A stretch of 49,994 bases of DNA from Myxococcales bacterium (GTDB lineage Bacteria; Myxococcota_A; Polyangia; Polyangiales; Polyangiaceae): the NCBI GenBank assembly GCA_013297655.1, contig JAAFHV010000034.1:1-49994 (forward strand), read 5' to 3'. Below, one piece after another: positions 15,958-25,202 of the stretch; positions within the stretch are counted from its first letter, which is position 1, and each line of letters begins with the position of its first letter. Below the pieces are notes generated by a model. That model saw only the letters and a list, made by a program, of their open reading frames with translations. It did not search any database and was not told where the DNA came from. The position numbers were made by a program, and so were the translations under genes.

Positions 15958-16761
15958 ATGTCCTCTCTGCCCTCCTCTCGACCGACCGCGCGCCTTGGCT
16001 TCCACCTTCGATCCCTCGTGCTCGGCGCGGCTTCGATTCACCTCTTGGCGTGCGGCGAGATCCAGCTCCCTCCGCCCGCGGCTCCGGCGAAGATGCTCCC
16101 CGCGCCTCCGGAGGTGCCGAGCGATCCCGTCCCCGAAGGCGGCGGTCGCCTCGTGCTCGACGCGAACGGCGAACAGGCCCGCGTCGTGGAGGTAGCGGGA
16201 ACCACCGTGCAGAGCCGCGGATACACCTTCAATTTCATCGCGCAACGTCCGGTCTGCGCGAGCACGCCCTGCGTCGTCGACGTCCCGCGCGGGCCCCATC
16301 ACCTCCTCTTTCTCTCCAAGACCGACGAGAACCGCGGCAGCGACGTGGAGCTCGACGTGGGCGCGCGCCCGCGGGTCATTCGTCACGCGATGGGCGAGCG
16401 GATCGAGCACGGGGCGCTCAAAGCGGGCAGCAACGTGGCGCTCACGCTCGGCATCCTCGGGGCGATCACGGGCGGCAGCGTCATGTTCGCCGGCGCGCTC
16501 TCGAGCGGGGTGAGCAGCGATCCCACCAGCAACGCGGGCAACGGAACCCTCACCGCCGGCGGCGCGGTGCTCGGGATCAGCGCCGGTGTGCTCGCGCTCG
16601 GGATCACCCTCGGGATCTTGGGCCGCACCGAGGTGCGTAAGGGCTCCACCACCGAGTGGCCTCTCGACACGAATGGCAACGAGGGCGCGCCGCGAAACAG
16701 CCCCACCACCACCCACGTACGCCTCACGCCAACCTCGAGCGGGCTCGGTCTCACGTTCTAA
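15958..16761 (+). CDS. Lipoprotein with paired C-terminal membrane helices
   Basis: A 267-residue protein with signal 'LRSLVLGAASIHLLAC' and lipobox Cys near residue 28, then a Pro-rich linker. A soluble beta-rich segment contains a Cys pair ('RPVCASTPCVVDVPRGPHH'). Two Gly/Ala-rich hydrophobic helices follow ('VALTLGILGAITGGSVMFAG' and 'GISAGVLALGITLGILG'). The arrangement resembles PEGA-like surface proteins common in Polyangia, but no family is firmly assigned. ATG 15958 is chosen because it starts a proper signal sequence; the longer upstream frame adds 50 unlikely residues. Confidence 0.72.
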   Translation: MSSLPSSRPTARLGFHLRSLVLGAASIHLLACGEIQLPPPAAPAKMLPAPPEVPSDPVPEGGGRLVLDANGEQARVVEVAGTTVQSRGYTFNFIAQRPVCASTPCVVDVPRGPHHLLFLSKTDENRGSDVELDVGARPRVIRHAMGERIEHGALKAGSNVALTLGILGAITGGSVMFAGALSSGVSSDPTSNAGNGTLTAGGAVLGISAGVLALGITLGILGRTEVRKGSTTEWPLDTNGNEGAPRNSPTTTHVRLTPTSSGLGLTF

Positions 16762-16806
16762 GTTGCGATCTTCGAGGGTTTTTTCCGTAGGATCGTGAGG
16801 CAACCC

Positions 16807-17601
16807 ATGCGCGTCCCGGTTCTCGTCGTCGCCTCTGCGTCACTCGTCGCCAGCCTCGCGGCGTGTGTGCTCTTCGTGCCGGGCCCAGAGGAGACGACGG
16901 GGAGCACCTGTGGCCTCACCAGCGACGAGCGCGGCACCGCCTGCGGGACCTGCCTCGCGTCGAAGTGCCAATCCGCGCTCGACCTCTGTTGCGCGGAGGG
17001 GCGCACGTGCGAGTCGGTCATCCCGGCCGTCGCGCTCTGCGAGGACGACGAGGAAAAATGCGCTGCCGCAGGCGATGGCGCGGCCGAGCGCGGCCTACGC
17101 GCCTGCGCGAGTGGCTCCTGCGCGGACGCCTGCGGCGACGGCGTGCCCGCGAAGGACAGCGGTCCGCCCTTGGAGGTCGTATGCGAGAACGGCAGCGGCC
17201 TCGGGAGGTGCTTTTGTCGCGCCCTCTCCGACGCGGGCTCGTCGAGCGGAACGTGCGTGTCGCGATCGTATTACCGGTGCTGCGCGGAAGAGGGATATCC
17301 CACCGTCGCGGGCAAAGCGTGCGCGTGTTTGCCGCGTTATTGCCTCCGCGACAGGGCGGCTCGCTCGTGCACGTGCAGCTATTTCGAGTCCTCGTCCGGC
17401 GACGCGACGAGCTCCTGCTCCGCGGCCAGCAGCGGCGTGTGCTGCGAGCTCGAAGGTGGCCGTGAGTGCACCTGCTACGACGATCTCGATCGCTGCCCGA
17501 GCGGGACCGAGGTGTCCTCGTGCACCGAGAGCGGGCTCGCATGCTTGAAAGAGAGCGAGGACGGCGGGACGGCAAAGTCCGTCGCGCGGTGCTCTCCGTA
17601 G
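16807..17601 (+). CDS. Cysteine-rich lipoprotein
   Basis: A 264-residue exported protein. The signal 'VLVVASASLVASLAAC' ends in a lipobox Cys at about residue 20. The mature chain is very rich in Cys, about 35 in total, in clusters such as 'CGTCLASKCQSALDLCC', 'CACLPRYC' and 'CTCSYFES'. This implies a disulfide-knitted extracytoplasmic protein. No family is recognised; similar Cys-rich lipoproteins are frequent in Polyangia genomes. An in-frame ATG at 16795 would add four residues. It starts 45 bases after the previous gene and may be co-transcribed with it. Confidence 0.72.
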   Translation: MRVPVLVVASASLVASLAACVLFVPGPEETTGSTCGLTSDERGTACGTCLASKCQSALDLCCAEGRTCESVIPAVALCEDDEEKCAAAGDGAAERGLRACASGSCADACGDGVPAKDSGPPLEVVCENGSGLGRCFCRALSDAGSSSGTCVSRSYYRCCAEEGYPTVAGKACACLPRYCLRDRAARSCTCSYFESSSGDATSSCSAASSGVCCELEGGRECTCYDDLDRCPSGTEVSSCTESGLACLKESEDGGTAKSVARCSP

Positions 17602-17669
17602 GCGTCGATCGGTCGCCGACGCACGGATGCGATTCGTCGAGTGCAGCCGAGTCCGAACGCGACCGGGAC

Positions 17670-17705
17670 AAAAACGAAGCGCCCGGACCTCTCGGCCCGG
17701 GCGCT
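17670..17705 (-). terminator. Intrinsic terminator of the GIDE-like gene (minus strand)
   Basis: On the minus strand AGCGCCCGG (17705-17697) pairs with CCGGGCGCT (17686-17678) over a 10-base loop and is followed within three bases by TTTTT. It sits 24 bases after the stop of the gene that ends at 17729. Confidence 0.72.
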
Positions 17706-17728
17706 CGCCATTTACGTGTAGCTGATCG

Positions 17729-19126
17729 TTACTTCTTCGCGGAGGGAGCCGCGGCGGGCTTGGGAGCGGCGGGAGCGGGGGTCGCGCCCGGCGTCGCGGG
17801 GACGGCAGGTTTCGCCGAGGGAGCGGCCGAAGCGGCGGGTTTTGCGGAGCCAGCGGCGGGAGCAGACGCCGACGGCGAGGCAGGTTTCCCGGAGCCCGCG
17901 GCAGCAGCGGCGGACGCGGACGTTCCCGGCTTCGGGGCGACGCCGGCCTTCGGTGCCGGGCCCTTGGGGGTAGGGGCCGCCTTCGCGCTCGGATCGGCGC
18001 TCGGCGTAGCGGACGTGATCTCGGCGGCGCTCGCCGTCTTCTTGATGTCGAGCTCGAAGCTGAACCCGCCTTGGAACTGCGAGGGCGCGCCCTTCACACC
18101 GTCGTGCAGGTTGAGCTTGTATTTCCCTGCTTCCAGCTCCACTTCGGCCGCGTCGTCGCCTTCGTGGTGGAGCACCTCTTTGCCCTTCGAGTCGGTGAGG
18201 GTCACGATCGGATCGAGCGGGATCTTGATGGTGGAAGGGGCGCGGGCGTGGATCTCGAAGGTGCCGGGCTGGGTGACGGTGAACGTGAAGGTCTTGCCCG
18301 TGTCGTCCGTGATCTTGCCTTTGCAGACTTCGCCGGGCTCGGACTGGTCGGTGATCTCGCAGGGATCTTTGTGTGCGGAGGGCGGGGGATCCTCGCCGAA
18401 GATGGCCATCGGCGCGCCGGACACGACGCACAGACCCGCAAAGACGGCGCCGATGATCGCGTTGCGCTTGGTGGAGCCGACGAGGGCGGTGCGGCCCTTT
18501 CGTGACATGAGGAGGTTGCCGAAGAGGCCCGCTTCCTGGGTAATTCCACCACCGACGAGCTTGCCCATGACGAACGCAGAGCCGTCCGGACGCACGATGG
18601 ACTCGATGCACTCGACGCTGTCGGCGCTCTTGTCGCCGCCGGGGGAGCTGACCGACCATCGGAAGTTTCCGAAGGTGACGTCGCCCCAGGCCACGCCCTG
18701 GACTTGCTTCGCGGACTGCTCGTAGTCGGTGTCGATGCCCTTGGTGGAGTCGATCGCGACGTGACCGGAGCCGTCGTTCAGGTAGAAGACCGAGCCCACT
18801 TTCTGGGTGGTGATGTTCGACGAGCCCGTCTCGCGCTTCATGCCGTTCTCGGTGCGCACGTAGCGGTGCCAGTTCTGGCGGAGCTCCACCTTGTACGCGA
18901 GGCAGGGGCGGTTCGAGACCGGCGAGTAGAGCGGCTGCTGCGGCGCGATGATCGTGCCCTCGCAGCTCACGAGCCCCTTCGCGTCGGCCGACGCGGGGTT
19001 CGCCGCGACCTCCGCGGTCTTCCGGAACGGCGCCGCGAGGATCTTGTTCATCTTCCGGTATTGCAGGAAGGCGATGAGCGCGGGGACGACCGTAAAGAGG
19101 AGTACGAGAATGCCGAACGAGTGCAT
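17729..19126 (-). CDS. GIDE-like membrane protein with Pro/Ala-rich tail
   Basis: A 465-residue protein. Residues 1-25 form a membrane helix ('SFGILVLLFTVVPALIAFL'). About residues 45-200 resemble the GIDE/MUL1-type domain of bacteria: 'CEGTIIAPQQPLYSPVSNRPC', then 'YKVELRQNWHRYVR' and 'VGSVFYLNDGSGHVAIDSTKG'. A second hydrophobic segment lies near 'IIGAVFAGLCVVSGAPMAIF'. A beta-sandwich-like stretch follows ('VCKGKITDDTGKTFTFTV'). The last 100 residues are low-complexity Ala/Pro/Ser/Lys. The start at ATG 19126 directly precedes the first helix. Function is unknown; in eukaryotes GIDE is linked to an E3 ligase, but no RING domain is present here. Confidence 0.68.
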   Translation of the reverse strand: MHSFGILVLLFTVVPALIAFLQYRKMNKILAAPFRKTAEVAANPASADAKGLVSCEGTIIAPQQPLYSPVSNRPCLAYKVELRQNWHRYVRTENGMKRETGSSNITTQKVGSVFYLNDGSGHVAIDSTKGIDTDYEQSAKQVQGVAWGDVTFGNFRWSVSSPGGDKSADSVECIESIVRPDGSAFVMGKLVGGGITQEAGLFGNLLMSRKGRTALVGSTKRNAIIGAVFAGLCVVSGAPMAIFGEDPPPSAHKDPCEITDQSEPGEVCKGKITDDTGKTFTFTVTQPGTFEIHARAPSTIKIPLDPIVTLTDSKGKEVLHHEGDDAAEVELEAGKYKLNLHDGVKGAPSQFQGGFSFELDIKKTASAAEITSATPSADPSAKAAPTPKGPAPKAGVAPKPGTSASAAAAAGSGKPASPSASAPAAGSAKPAASAAPSAKPAVPATPGATPAPAAPKPAAAPSAKK

Positions 19127-19323
19127 GACAGCCCTTCTTGAGGGAGAAGCCGATCTCCCTGCGAGCACGGTCCTACGTCGTCCGTTCGGGGGTCTTCCCT
19201 GACGATCCGTCTACACGGTGTCTCTTTTTCGAGCGTCCGCGAGAGCCCTGAAATCACTGAGAAATACGAGGAAACGCGCGCGCTGGCGGCGTTGACTGCG
19301 TGAGCCTCGGGTGGCCTCGCCGG

Positions 19324-20229
19324 TTAGCGCAAGGCGTCGAGGACGGAGCGCACGGTGGCGACGGGATCGTCGGTCGTCTTGGCGCGGACGAGCCTCCCGC
19401 CGCGCGCGAGGAGGGCTTTTTCCCATACGCCGCGCGAGGCAGCGAGGGCGCCGAGGTAACGCTCGCGCGCGTCGCCGTCGGCGTCGACGACGTAGTTTCC
19501 CTCGAGCGACGAGAGGCGCGTCGTCTCCTCGAACGGAAAGTCGAGCTCGTCCGGATCGAGCACCTCGAGCACCACCACCACCCGCCCTCGCATCGCGATC
19601 GCAGCGACCGTGTCGGCGGCGCGATCGCCGAGATCGAGGAGATCACTGAGGAGCACCACCGCCGAGCCCCGCCGCGCCGCGCGCGCGATCGCGCCGATGC
19701 CCGCGTCGAGAAGGTCCGCGTCGCCCGTCGCGTCGCCTTGCGCGTCGAGCGCCTCCAGCGTGCCGACGAGGCGCTCGAACGACTCCCGCCCGCTCGACAC
19801 GGAGAGCGACGGCGAGGTGCCCCCGATGAACGAGCAACCTACGGGATCTCCTCCGGAAATGGCGACGCGGCCGAGCGCGGCGGCGACGAGGGCGGCGAAC
19901 GCGAGCTTCGCCCCCGGGGCGCGTGAGCCGCGGTAGGCCATGCTCGCCGTCGCGTCGATGCAGAGCCGCATCGCGCGGTCGGTCTCGGTCTCGAACTCGC
20001 GGACGAGGAGGTGCTCGTGACGAAGCATCGAGCGTCGATCGAGCCAGCGGAGGTCGTCGCCGGGGACGTAGGGACGGTGGCCCCCGAACTCCACGCCGGC
20101 GCCGCGGCGCGCGCTTCGATGCGACCCGGCGTACACGCCTTCGGCCACGAGCCGCGCCCGCATTCGGAGCGGCGCGAGGCTGCCCCAGTCGATCGCCTTT
20201 CGGAGGACCGTGCCTTTGCTCGTCGTCAC
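19324..20229 (-). CDS. DUF58 (vWA-like) domain protein
   Basis: A 301-residue protein of the DUF58 family. The family core 'HRPYVPGDDLRWLDRRSMLR' (about residues 47-66) is followed by 'LLVREFETETDRAMRLCIDA' and 'DATASMAYRG', a MIDAS-like metal site. The C-terminal half is an alpha/beta fold ending 'VATVRSVLDALR'. The start is GTG 20229, which overlaps the TGA of the upstream lipoprotein gene (GTGA), indicating translational coupling. DUF58 proteins usually accompany a MoxR ATPase and vWA/TPR Bat proteins; no MoxR gene is seen within this window. Confidence 0.85.
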   Translation of the reverse strand: MTTSKGTVLRKAIDWGSLAPLRMRARLVAEGVYAGSHRSARRGAGVEFGGHRPYVPGDDLRWLDRRSMLRHEHLLVREFETETDRAMRLCIDATASMAYRGSRAPGAKLAFAALVAAALGRVAISGGDPVGCSFIGGTSPSLSVSSGRESFERLVGTLEALDAQGDATGDADLLDAGIGAIARAARRGSAVVLLSDLLDLGDRAADTVAAIAMRGRVVVVLEVLDPDELDFPFEETTRLSSLEGNYVVDADGDARERYLGALAASRGVWEKALLARGGRLVRAKTTDDPVATVRSVLDALR

Positions 20230-22475
20230 GGGAGGCCGACGTTCGGCGCCGGGCCACCGACGACGCCCTGGTCTTGGCGAAGGAGCGCGCGAGCGAGCGC
20301 GACCTCCATCAAGTCGAGGCCGCCCTCGGCGATCGCCTTTCGAAGCTCGCCCTCCGCCGCCCGCGCGTCGCCCGAGAGACGAAGGAAGAGGGCGCCATAA
20401 AAGAGCGCTTCGGTGCGTTGTGCGGGGCTCCGCGCGGCTTGGAGGAGATCGGCGGCGGGCACCTTTCCGAGGCCGAAGGCGGCGATTTTTCCGATCCAAC
20501 GGGGGTCGTCGGCGGCCTGCGCGAGCACCTTCTCGGCGAGGCCTTCGGGGGCATGTTTGGAGGCCGGCTCGCGCTCGAGGATTCGTGTCCACAGCGCGTA
20601 GTAGACGAGATCTTCGCGCGCGAGCTGGGACGAGACGCCGCGCGCGAGGCCGCTCTGGGCCCCTTTCACGTCGCGTCGCAGGAACGCGCGCGCGACTTGT
20701 TGGCCCACCGTCGCGGCGACCTGGTGCTTGTCGCGCGACGAAGCCTCGTAGGCGCGATCGAGGGCGCGCTCGGCGGCCGGGTTGTCGCCGAAACGATCCA
20801 AGAGCTGCGCGAGCAGGCGCTCCACCCGCGCCCGCATCTCGCCTTCGGCCGAGGGGCGTACGCGCGCGAGATCTTCCAGGGTGCGTCGGTAGACTGCGCG
20901 CGCGCCCTCACGATCGCCTTCGTCACGGAGGAGATCTCCCTGGAAGAGCAGCGCCTCGCCGCGGAGGGCCGGATCACGGAACATGTCTTCCCGCGTGAGC
21001 GCCTCGCGGAGCTTGTCCTTCGCGTCCGCGATGCGCTGGCCGTGCGCGGAAATGCGTGAAAGTGCTAGCAAAATGGCGCCCGAGCGCTCGTGCTTCGCGG
21101 CGTCGCCGAGGAGCGCCTCGGCTTCCTTCAGGTGCCCGTGGCGCAGCTCGACCTCGCCCATCGCCGCGCGCACGCGTGCCGAGCTCGGGACCGTTCGCCG
21201 CGCGAGCTTCGGATCGTCGGCCATCGCGAGGAGCGGCAGCGCCCCCTCGAACGTGCGCCGCGCGCCGGCGAGATCCTCGAGCTCCGCGCTGCGCAGGATC
21301 GCGAGCAACGTGAGCGACATCGCGCCGCTCAGCACTTGCGGCTCGGGGTGCGCGCGAACGGCGTCGACGATGATCGAGGGCGCGGCCTCGGGCATGCCGA
21401 GATCGATGAGCCCCTCGGCGACGACGCCGGCCGACTCGGGGATCGAAGGATCGAGGCGGTACGCCTCCATCGCGATGCAGAACGTGACGGTCCGCAGGAG
21501 CTCGAGATCTTGCGGCGCGTCGTCGCCGTCGCGCGAGGGAGCGCGAAGGGCACGAAGGAGCGAGAGCCACGCCGGCGCCTCGGCGCGATCGGCCACGTGC
21601 TCGAGGGCGGCGAGGATGTCCGGGCGGAGCAAATCGCGCGCGTCTGCCTTCTCGATCGCGGCGAGCGCGCCTTGGGCGTCGGCGTCGCGCAGGTGGAGGC
21701 TCGCGAGCACGGTGGGCCCGGTGCCGAGCGCGCGAAGGGCTTCCACCGCCTCGTCGCGTTCGGGTTGAACTCGACGCTCGCGAAACTTCCGGCGCACCTC
21801 GAACGACTGCGCAATCCAAGCGGCGGTGCGCGCGCTCGCCTCCTCGCGGGCCTCGATCGAGGGCTCGAGCATGCGCCGCGCCACGGCGGCGGTCTCGAGG
21901 GCGCCAGACGACTGCATCGCGCTGCCGGTCGCGGTGGCTTGTGTCCACGACTTGACGGCCTCGAGGTGCTCGCGGGGCTCGGCGCGCTCGTTCTCGGGGA
22001 GCACCTTCGTGAGCATCTCGTAGATGGCGCGCGCGCGCCCGTCGTCGCCGCGGCGGGAGAGCTCGAGCGCCGCGCCGCGGAGGGCCTTCGCGCCGTCGGG
22101 GCCGAGGGCGCCCTCGGTGAGCTCGCCGGTGCGCACGAGGGTGAGCGCGCCGCGGACGGCTTGCGTGCCGGCGTCCGGGTTTCGCTCGTCGAAGCGAGCG
22201 GCCGCTCGGGTCATCTGCCGGGCGAGCACACCCGCGAGCCGAGCTTTGCGTTCGCTGCTCCCCGGCTCCGAGAGGAGGAGCTCGCGGACGGCCTTCGGGA
22301 AGCGCGCGTCGGTCACCGGCTCGGACGCGAGGGCGAGGGTATCCGGTGTGCGCGGCGGTCTGCTGGGGTGCGAATCGCACGCGCCGAGGGTGAGGGTGAG
22401 CGCGAGCGAGGTCACGACGGTGGCGGCGGCGAGGCCCGTCTTGCCGAGCGCGGTACGAATGAGCGCGAGCCGCAT
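20226..22475 (-). CDS. TPR-rich lipoprotein
   Basis: A 749-residue predicted lipoprotein with signal 'AAATVVTSLALTLTLGAC' (lipobox Cys near residue 29). The mature protein is almost wholly helical with many TPR-like pairs, e.g. 'ALELSRRGDDGRARAIYEML', 'ASLHLRDADAQGALAAIEKA' and 'VELRHGHLKEAEALLGDAA'. It probably forms a long superhelical scaffold at the outer or inner membrane surface. The start ATG 22475 is chosen because it opens the signal sequence. It is coupled to the DUF58 gene by a four-base overlap, so the pair is likely one functional unit, as in Bat-type operons. Confidence 0.8.
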   Translation of the reverse strand: MRLALIRTALGKTGLAAATVVTSLALTLTLGACDSHPSRPPRTPDTLALASEPVTDARFPKAVRELLLSEPGSSERKARLAGVLARQMTRAAARFDERNPDAGTQAVRGALTLVRTGELTEGALGPDGAKALRGAALELSRRGDDGRARAIYEMLTKVLPENERAEPREHLEAVKSWTQATATGSAMQSSGALETAAVARRMLEPSIEAREEASARTAAWIAQSFEVRRKFRERRVQPERDEAVEALRALGTGPTVLASLHLRDADAQGALAAIEKADARDLLRPDILAALEHVADRAEAPAWLSLLRALRAPSRDGDDAPQDLELLRTVTFCIAMEAYRLDPSIPESAGVVAEGLIDLGMPEAAPSIIVDAVRAHPEPQVLSGAMSLTLLAILRSAELEDLAGARRTFEGALPLLAMADDPKLARRTVPSSARVRAAMGEVELRHGHLKEAEALLGDAAKHERSGAILLALSRISAHGQRIADAKDKLREALTREDMFRDPALRGEALLFQGDLLRDEGDREGARAVYRRTLEDLARVRPSAEGEMRARVERLLAQLLDRFGDNPAAERALDRAYEASSRDKHQVAATVGQQVARAFLRRDVKGAQSGLARGVSSQLAREDLVYYALWTRILEREPASKHAPEGLAEKVLAQAADDPRWIGKIAAFGLGKVPAADLLQAARSPAQRTEALFYGALFLRLSGDARAAEGELRKAIAEGGLDLMEVALARALLRQDQGVVGGPAPNVGLP

Positions 22476-22734
22476 GGGGGAAGTGTACACGAACGGGCTC
22501 TTTTTGTGCCATCGCAGCGCGAAACGTGATTCCCCGGACGGACGGGCCCTCGTACGCCTGGACGAGACCGCTGCCTGCTTCACGCCCGCGGACGCGTGTT
22601 CGTCGTTCGATCGGCGCGCGTCCGGCTCGTCCCCGAGGCAGGCGCGAGTGGCGATTTTCGCGACGCTCGAAGAGGAACATGGCTCCGCGGCGCGTTTCGC
22701 GTACGAGCGAGGTCTCCGCGCGGCGCTCGTCGCC

Positions 22735-23766
22735 TCACGAGCAGAGCCGCGAGAGCTCCTCCGCATCGGCGTCGACGACGAGGGTATCGTCCGCGCCAAT
22801 CTTGCGGTCTGGCGTCGCGCGCTCGTAGACCCGCGCGCGAGACAGACGGAGCACCCGCACGTCGAGCTTCGCTTCGAGCGCTCCTACCGTCGTCCCGTGC
22901 CACGCCGCGAGGGCGGGGAGCTCGCACACCACCCGCGGGCGATCGTCGATTCGATAGGCGCTCTTTACCCCTGCGAGGCGCGCGGAGAGGGCAATCACGG
23001 GGGCCGACAGGGCCGACGTGGAGAAGCTCTGATCGAGCTCGAGGGCGCCGCCCACTTTGGCGGCGAGGCGCTGATCGAACATGCGCATGATGACGCGAAT
23101 CTTTGGATTCATTCGCTTCGCGTCGAGGGCTATCTCGAGGTTCGCGAGGTCGTCGTTCGTGGCGCACACCACCGCCTTCGCGCGCGCGATCCCCGTCTCT
23201 GCCAGGAGCTCGTCTCGCCGCGCGTCGCCGACGATCACCGGCACGCCTTCGGCCTGGAGGGTCTTGACGAAATCGGACGCCTCGCGGTCGATCCCGACGG
23301 CGTCCTCGCCGAGCGCACGGAGCTCCTCCAGCACCCGGTAACCGACGTGCCCGAGCCCGCAGACGACCACGTGATCCTTCATTGCCGACGTCATGATCCT
23401 CACCCAGAGCGCGTGTCGACGCTCCGTATCCAAGAGCTCTCCACCTACCTTGACGATCCCTTCGCCGACGAGCACCGCTCCGAAGATCGGGGTCACGAAG
23501 AACACCGCGCGCGCCAGCGTCGTCGCCGGGAGCGGGTCGGTCGGCTCGAAGAAGAGCTGCGTGTAAATGGCATATACCGTCGCGCCGAAATCCCCCACCG
23601 CTGCGCCGTGGCGAACCACGTCCCACCGCACCAAAAACGACGCGACGACGGTATATGCAGCCATGATCGAGAGGGCGGGGCCGAGGCGCCTCACCACGTA
23701 AGCTGCGATTCGCGCGCGCACCACCGCGCTTCGGGCGAAACGGGCGCGAATCTTCGTCTGCGGCAC
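22735..23766 (-). CDS. RCK/TrkA-N protein with two membrane helices, no K+ filter
   Basis: A 343-residue protein. Two hydrophobic helices flank a short loop: 'ALSIMAAYTVVASFLV' (about 31-46) and 'AVFFVTPIFGAVLVGEGIV' (about 87-105). An RCK Rossmann domain follows, with 'DHVVVCGLGHVGYRV' (GxGxxG at 137-142), Asp at the end of beta-2 ('GIDRE') and 'VPVIVGDARRDELL'. A C-terminal TrkA-C-like part ends the protein. The layout is that of a two-helix potassium channel such as MthK, but the loop reads 'YTQLFFEPTDPLPATTLAR' and contains no TVGYG selectivity filter. It may be a sensor or a regulatory subunit more than a channel. Confidence 0.82.
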   Translation of the reverse strand: MPQTKIRARFARSAVVRARIAAYVVRRLGPALSIMAAYTVVASFLVRWDVVRHGAAVGDFGATVYAIYTQLFFEPTDPLPATTLARAVFFVTPIFGAVLVGEGIVKVGGELLDTERRHALWVRIMTSAMKDHVVVCGLGHVGYRVLEELRALGEDAVGIDREASDFVKTLQAEGVPVIVGDARRDELLAETGIARAKAVVCATNDDLANLEIALDAKRMNPKIRVIMRMFDQRLAAKVGGALELDQSFSTSALSAPVIALSARLAGVKSAYRIDDRPRVVCELPALAAWHGTTVGALEAKLDVRVLRLSRARVYERATPDRKIGADDTLVVDADAEELSRLCS

Positions 23767-23979
23767 AGGTCAGACGTACCACGGTTCGGGTCCGCCGCGT
23801 GACGCGCTCGGATGCCGCATGGGAGGGCGCGACCAGGATCGCGCGAGTCCCATGTTTCGTGCGACCGTTCGGCCGGCATTGCGGTGGGGCCCGGCATTGG
23901 CAATGGGTTCGTGGGGAATCGACTTCGCGCTATGGTAGCCCTGGTCTGGCGCTCGGGTCGGGGGCGCGAGACGGTCCAC

Positions 23980-25026
23980 ATGTACGCCCACGACGCTTTC
24001 ACGCAGGAAGAAACCGACGAAGCTTACGAGCTCGACGAAAGCGGCATTCGCGTCGTCGGCCGAATCGGCACCGGAGCGATGGCCTCCGTCCTGCGCGCGC
24101 TCATGCCGGACGGCCGGCCCACCGCGGTGAAGCTCCTCATGCCTCGCCATATGGCAAACCCGGAGGTGGCGGAGCGCTTCGTGCTCGAGGGCGATCTCAT
24201 GCGCTCCGTGCGTTCGCCCCACGTCCCGGAGATTTACGCGACCGGCACCACCGAGAGCGGTCAGCCGTACTACGCGATGGAGCTCCTTCACGGCGTCGAT
24301 CTCGAGCGCCTCCTCGAGGAGAGCGAAGGGCCTGTCCACGTCCACGACGCCATTCGGTACGGGCTCGAGGCCTGCGCCGCGCTCGTCGCCGTGCACGGCA
24401 CGGGCATTCTCCACCGCGACGTGAAGCCAGCGAACCTCTTCCTCGCGCACCGGCAAGGCGAGCTCCCCACGGTGGTGCTGCTCGACTTCGGGATCGCGAA
24501 GCGACTCGCAGGCGACGGCGCGCGGGAGACCACCGCCGGTCTCGTCGTCGGCACTCCCAGCTACATGTCGCCCGAGCAGGTCCGCGGCGCCGCCGACATC
24601 GACGTCCGGTCCGACGTGTGGGCGATCGGCACGGTGCTCTACGAGCTCGTCACCGGGCGAGCTCCGTTCGAGCGCGATCTTGTCGCCGACACGCTCCACG
24701 CTCTGCTCTATACGCCCGCGCCGCCGCTCCGAAATACCCACGGAGACGTCCCCGAAGGGCTCGAAGAGGTGCTCCTCCGTTGCCTCGAGAAGGAGCCCGC
24801 GCATCGGTTCGCGACCGTGGAAGCGCTCGCGCGCGCCCTCGCTCCCCTCCACGACGCGGCGGTCCGCTCGCGCCGCTACTCGGGGATCGAAGCGCGCCGA
24901 TCGTCACCCGCTTCGGCCCCGCCGCCCGCGCGCGGTACCACCGCGGAGACGATGATCGACGAGACGAGCTTCGGGCCCAGCGACGCCGACGCGGGCGAGG
25001 ACGAGGACGAGCCTCCACCCAGATGA
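23980..25026 (+). CDS. Serine/threonine protein kinase
   Basis: A 348-residue Hanks-type kinase. The Gly loop is 'GRIGTGAMASV' (27-37) and the catalytic Lys51 is in 'TAVKLL'. The catalytic loop is 'LHRDVKPANLFL' and the metal-binding motif 'LLDFGIAK'. The activation segment ends 'GTPSYMSPEQVRG', and subdomain IX is 'DVRSDVWAIGTVLYELVTG'. After the kinase (about residue 280) the tail is Pro/Ser-rich and ends in an acidic run 'DADAGEDEDE'. There is no membrane segment or sensor domain, so it is probably cytoplasmic. ATG 23932 is a possible earlier start; 23980 is preferred because it sits just before the acidic N-terminal helix. Confidence 0.9.
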   Translation: MYAHDAFTQEETDEAYELDESGIRVVGRIGTGAMASVLRALMPDGRPTAVKLLMPRHMANPEVAERFVLEGDLMRSVRSPHVPEIYATGTTESGQPYYAMELLHGVDLERLLEESEGPVHVHDAIRYGLEACAALVAVHGTGILHRDVKPANLFLAHRQGELPTVVLLDFGIAKRLAGDGARETTAGLVVGTPSYMSPEQVRGAADIDVRSDVWAIGTVLYELVTGRAPFERDLVADTLHALLYTPAPPLRNTHGDVPEGLEEVLLRCLEKEPAHRFATVEALARALAPLHDAAVRSRRYSGIEARRSSPASAPPPARGTTAETMIDETSFGPSDADAGEDEDEPPPR

Positions 25027-25059
25027 GCTCCCCGCGATGCGTGGGATCCGGATCTGCCC

Positions 25060-25131
25060 GATCCCCTGATCGTCGCGGCCCCCGAGCGCGCCCGAAGACA
25101 GGGGATCTGTGATATGAAAGTTAGTAATATC
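25060..25131. repeat. Inverted repeats in the AT-rich gap after the kinase
   Basis: GATCCCCTG (25060-25068) is repeated inverted as CAGGGGATC (25099-25107). A second pair, GATAT and ATATC, occupies 25111-25131, with TAATAT inside an unusually AT-rich stretch. No T run follows the first pair. It may be a weak terminator of the kinase gene or a regulatory and -10 region for the small lipoprotein that starts at 25203. Confidence 0.35.
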
Positions 25132-25202
25132 ATGGGCTTGCGTGTGGTCTATGGAGTGGTCCGGTCGTTGCTGAAGGAGTGCTCAACCAAGGAGCCTTCC
25201 TC

